Positions 61,493 to 64,000 of a stretch of 64,000 nucleotides of DNA are shown here, one piece after another. The notes beneath the pieces are model-generated. The model did not search any database. It was not told where the DNA came from and saw only the letters and a list, made by a program, of their open reading frames with translations. Where the stretch lies: assembly GCF_002155145.1 (NCBI RefSeq), contig NZ_CP021323.1, forward strand, positions 2,604,001-2,668,000. The letters run 5' to 3'. The DNA is from Kushneria konosiri. Its GTDB lineage: Bacteria > Pseudomonadota > Gammaproteobacteria > Pseudomonadales > Halomonadaceae. Position numbers and translations under genes: made by a program. The stretch's first letter is position 1, and every line of letters begins with the position of its first letter.

Positions 61493-62177
61493 TTTTTTCC
61501 GCTTCCCCCACATCTCGCACCTTGCCTGGCTTGGCGAAGGCGACCCTCGCGATGACAAGCTGCTTGCTTCCTATGATGTCGAGGCTCTGCTCGATTGCGA
61601 AGTGCTGGTAGAGGAGAAACTCGACGGAGCCAATTTAGGCATTTCTTGGGGAGATGATGGCCATCTACGTGCGCAGAACCGTGGTGCCTACCTTGAGGCA
61701 CCTTACCGTGGTCAGTTCTCCCGCCTTAACCAGTGGCTGATGCAGCACCTCGCGGTGTTCCAACAGCACTTACCTGAACAGGTCATTCTCTTCGGTGAGT
61801 GGTGTGCAGCGCGCCACACGCTGGATTATGCCGCCTTGCCGGACTGGCTTCTGGTCTTCGATGTTTACGACCGGTTTGCAGGGCGCTTCTGGAATCGTCA
61901 GCGGCGCGACGAGCTGGCTAATCGACTTGGGCTTGCCGCAGTGCCTCTACTGGATAGCGGCCACTTCACCCCTAAGAAGCTGGAAAACCTGGTGCGCAGC
62001 GGTCGCAGTGCCTACCGAGAGGGCAAGCTCGAGGGCCTTGTGATTCGCCAAGACGGCCCCGAGTGGTGTGAGCGTCGTTCTAAGCTGGTTCATCCCGATT
62101 TTATGCAGCAGATCGAAGAGCACTGGCGATCCCGGGCGCTGGAGTGGAATACGTTGGCTTCACCAACAGATTTATAG
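61485..62177 (+). CDS. RNA ligase-family protein
   Basis: A 230-residue nucleotidyltransferase of the T4 Rnl2-like RNA ligase family. The KxDG motif is EEKLDGANLG with Lys45 as the adenylated residue; GISWGDDG, then LFGEWCAARHTLDY (motif III), EGLVIRQDG (motif IV) and RSKLVHPDF (motif V) follow. ATG 61485 overlaps the PIN stop. It would seal or repair broken RNA, and next to a nuclease it may undo or modulate RNA damage. The combination with a DUF1156 defence operon is notable. Confidence 0.87.
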   Translation: MSDFFRFPHISHLAWLGEGDPRDDKLLASYDVEALLDCEVLVEEKLDGANLGISWGDDGHLRAQNRGAYLEAPYRGQFSRLNQWLMQHLAVFQQHLPEQVILFGEWCAARHTLDYAALPDWLLVFDVYDRFAGRFWNRQRRDELANRLGLAAVPLLDSGHFTPKKLENLVRSGRSAYREGKLEGLVIRQDGPEWCERRSKLVHPDFMQQIEEHWRSRALEWNTLASPTDL

Positions 62178-62206
62178 GTTCAGGATTACCCCGTACGGAG
62201 GCCATC

Positions 62207-64000
62207 ATGCCATTACGCGACTACCCTTGGGAGCCGAGCTACGCCACCTCCGATATCCGTGACGATGGTAAGCTTGTGGATGTACTGCACGACTTCTATA
62301 TCCCGGCGCTGAACCGGGTGACGCACTACGATCGTGTCGCCGGCTACTTCAGCTCTTCGTCACTGGCAGCGGCATCACAAGGGTTTTCGCGTTTCATCGA
62401 GAACGGCGGAGAGGCACGCTTCGTGGTCGGTATGCAGCTGGATCCCGATGATGCTGCCGCGATTCTTCAAGGGGATGAGCAGCGTGCCAGCCAGGCCATG
62501 CTGGCCGAGCTGGCATCGCCTCAGCAGTGGCCATCCGCCATGCGCCACGGTGTCGAGCTGCTGGCTTGGATGGTGGCCAATGGCTATCTCAGCATCCGCG
62601 TCGGTCTGCGGGTGCATGCCAAGGATGGCTCACCGCAGCTAATGGACTATGCCCAGGATGGCTACATGCATGAGAAGTGGGCGATTCTCGGCGATGGTCA
62701 GGATGAGCTGTATATTTCCGGTTCGCTCAACGAGTCGAAGACGGCATTGGCCATCAATGCTGAAAACATCAATGTGCATCCTTCATGGGAGAATTGGGGT
62801 AAAAAGGCGATCCCTCAGAAGCACCGGAACTTCAATGCGCTGTGGCAGGGCAATCATCCAGCGATCAAGACTTTTTCACTGCCCGAGGCGGTCAAGTCCG
62901 AACTGGTAAAAATTGCTCGTAACGCTGGCAAGCTGTTCGAGATCGACGGAACCCCGAGGGCCAATCCGTCGAATCCAGTGAGAGAGAAAGATGAGCTTTT
63001 ACCGAGTTTTGCCGAGCGCCTGCGTTTTGCCATGCTGCGCCTCGCGCCGCTGCTTCCGGGCGGCGAGCGAGTCGCCATCGAGACCACGCCCATCGAGCCT
63101 TGGCCGCATCAACGCTTCGTGGCCAATCGATTGCTGGAAACCTATCCCCGCAACCATCTTCTGTGTGACGAGGTGGGCCTTGGTAAGACCATCGAAGCAG
63201 GTCTGGCTTTCCGGGCTCTGTGGTTGAGTGGTCGCGCCAGCACGATTCGGGTATTTGCGCCTGCCTCGTTGACCTCGCAGTGGCTGGTGGAAATGGCAGA
63301 GAAGTTCTATCTCCCCTTCGTCAGACGAATCAGCCGCAAGGGGGGCTGGGAACGTATTGAGCTGCTGGATGGCAAGCTGGAACAGGGACTGGGCCAGATG
63401 TTTGATGCTCCATTGGAGATCATTTCGACGGGGCTGGTGATCAACCGCCACGGCGGCAGGCTGCTGACCAACCTACCCGAGACTGACTTGGTGCTGGTGG
63501 ATGAGGCACACAAGGCTAGGCGTCAGACGCCGGATAACCAGTCCGTCATGCCTCGCTTTAACAGGCTTTATCAGGAGCTGCAGAGTTCGCTGTACAGCAA
63601 ATCGCGCACTCTGTTGCTAGCCACGGCTACGCCGATGCAGCTCAATCGTGTGGAGGCCTTTGATTTGCTGAAGCTGATGCCCTCCGCCGGAGCCGTCCAG
63701 TTCTCCGAGGATCTGTGCGAAATCTACTACCGGGTTCGCGACAAGCTGCTCAACCAGGAGCCGATGGCCGACTACGAGAGCGAATGGCTGCGTCGCTACC
63801 TGAACAATGTGCGGGCCTCTTCTCCGGAACAGTGGCACTTCGTTAACGAGCACGTGCTGAGCCCATTCGGTAGATCTGGGTTGGAGGATTTTACCGATCG
63901 CTGGCTGGAGCCGATGATGTGGGAAGAGGTGCAGCCAGCCTTGAGCCTGTTGGCGCCGCTGGGGCGCAGTATGCTGCGGCATACGCGCTCGCTGCTGCGC
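62207..64000 (+). CDS. PLD-SNF2 helicase (partial, runs off the window)
   Basis: The first 598 residues of a large helicase. Residues about 20-190 are a phospholipase D-like nuclease domain, with His155/Lys157 in MHEKWAIL and SGSLNESKTA with Asn175. The SNF2 translocase follows: DEVGLGKTIEAG with Lys327, APASLTSQWLVEM, VDEAHKAR at 431 and ATATPMQ. GGAGG lies 5-6 bases before ATG 62207. It is the last visible gene of the DUF499 operon; the motor would translocate on phage DNA while the PLD domain cuts. The C-terminal end is beyond the window. Confidence 0.88.
   Translation, partial: MPLRDYPWEPSYATSDIRDDGKLVDVLHDFYIPALNRVTHYDRVAGYFSSSSLAAASQGFSRFIENGGEARFVVGMQLDPDDAAAILQGDEQRASQAMLAELASPQQWPSAMRHGVELLAWMVANGYLSIRVGLRVHAKDGSPQLMDYAQDGYMHEKWAILGDGQDELYISGSLNESKTALAINAENINVHPSWENWGKKAIPQKHRNFNALWQGNHPAIKTFSLPEAVKSELVKIARNAGKLFEIDGTPRANPSNPVREKDELLPSFAERLRFAMLRLAPLLPGGERVAIETTPIEPWPHQRFVANRLLETYPRNHLLCDEVGLGKTIEAGLAFRALWLSGRASTIRVFAPASLTSQWLVEMAEKFYLPFVRRISRKGGWERIELLDGKLEQGLGQMFDAPLEIISTGLVINRHGGRLLTNLPETDLVLVDEAHKARRQTPDNQSVMPRFNRLYQELQSSLYSKSRTLLLATATPMQLNRVEAFDLLKLMPSAGAVQFSEDLCEIYYRVRDKLLNQEPMADYESEWLRRYLNNVRASSPEQWHFVNEHVLSPFGRSGLEDFTDRWLEPMMWEEVQPALSLLAPLGRSMLRHTRSLLR

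Noticed and set aside
52346-64000. A complete BREX or DISARM system
   Set aside because: No PglZ, BrxL, BrxA, DrmA, DrmB or DrmC is visible. The operon continues past the window, so a final class cannot be given.

Overview
The window looks like a chromosome segment of a moderately GC-rich gammaproteobacterium. I infer a Halomonadaceae member (Halomonas/Kushneria-like) from the mix of housekeeping genes and codon use; there is no rRNA or other decisive marker. Positions 1-18262 are ordinary chromosome carrying one small prophage remnant. Positions 18263-64000 are almost entirely accessory DNA: two or more integrated elements loaded with defence genes, many of them decayed.

Core part (1-13.6 kb and 17.5-18.3 kb): a PAS-GGDEF-EAL phosphodiesterase, a Crp/Fnr regulator, S-formylglutathione hydrolase, the monofunctional transglycosylase MtgA, a secreted DUF4168-type protein, a sugar MFS porter, an AEC transporter, a two-gene putative DNA-repair operon (radical SAM plus TIGR03915-type) behind a perfect LexA box, an LpxO-like hydroxylase with a phosphopantetheinyl transferase, an aldo/keto reductase, and a YceI-like periplasmic protein. 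Between them (13.6-17.4 kb) sits a reduced prophage: tail-spike-like beta-helix protein, CI/LexA-type repressor, GH108 endolysin and holin. Repeated TGGTTAAT boxes lie in both intergenic regions around the repressor.

Island A (18263-38705) is inserted in a tRNA gene with a CAT anticodon (tRNA-Ile2 type). The 46-bp 3' end of the tRNA is repeated exactly at 38660-38705, and a tyrosine integrase lies next to the tRNA. Cargo in order: AT-rich unknown genes around a decayed second integrase; a conjugative-plasmid fragment (replication-like protein, VirB5, EexN, VirB6, MobC, serine resolvase) containing a recurring 16-bp palindrome; a DUF2075 helicase fused to a LexA-like S24 domain followed by a MazG-like pyrophosphohydrolase; an AbiE locus with a broken toxin; and a dense TIR/SLOG cluster (31.8-37.9 kb). 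That cluster has five TIR or TIR-like proteins, a SLOG-patatin fusion and a stand-alone SLOG protein. I read it as a Thoeris-like system in which TIR enzymes would make a nucleotide signal and SLOG proteins would sense it, with a phospholipase as effector. This is the best candidate for a little-described system in the window.

A second element starts directly at the right att copy: an integrase and AlpA-like excisionase (38.7-39.9 kb), an unknown protein, a frameshifted DUF3987 ATPase, and Gp2/YagK-type replication proteins, one of them broken. Then come a wrecked type I restriction helicase (44.5-46.8 kb), a DUF932-ERF-YqaJ recombination module (49.0-51.7 kb), and a long defence operon from 52.3 kb to the end of the window: DUF499 ATPase, small unknown protein, DUF1156 DNA methylase, DUF3696-type ATPase, PIN-like nuclease, RNA ligase and a PLD-SNF2 helicase that runs off the end. 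It resembles the DUF499/DUF1156/helicase modules related to Pgl/BREX and DISARM, with extra RNA-handling genes. Several remnants (51.9, 44.5, 31.6 kb) show that defence systems have replaced one another here.
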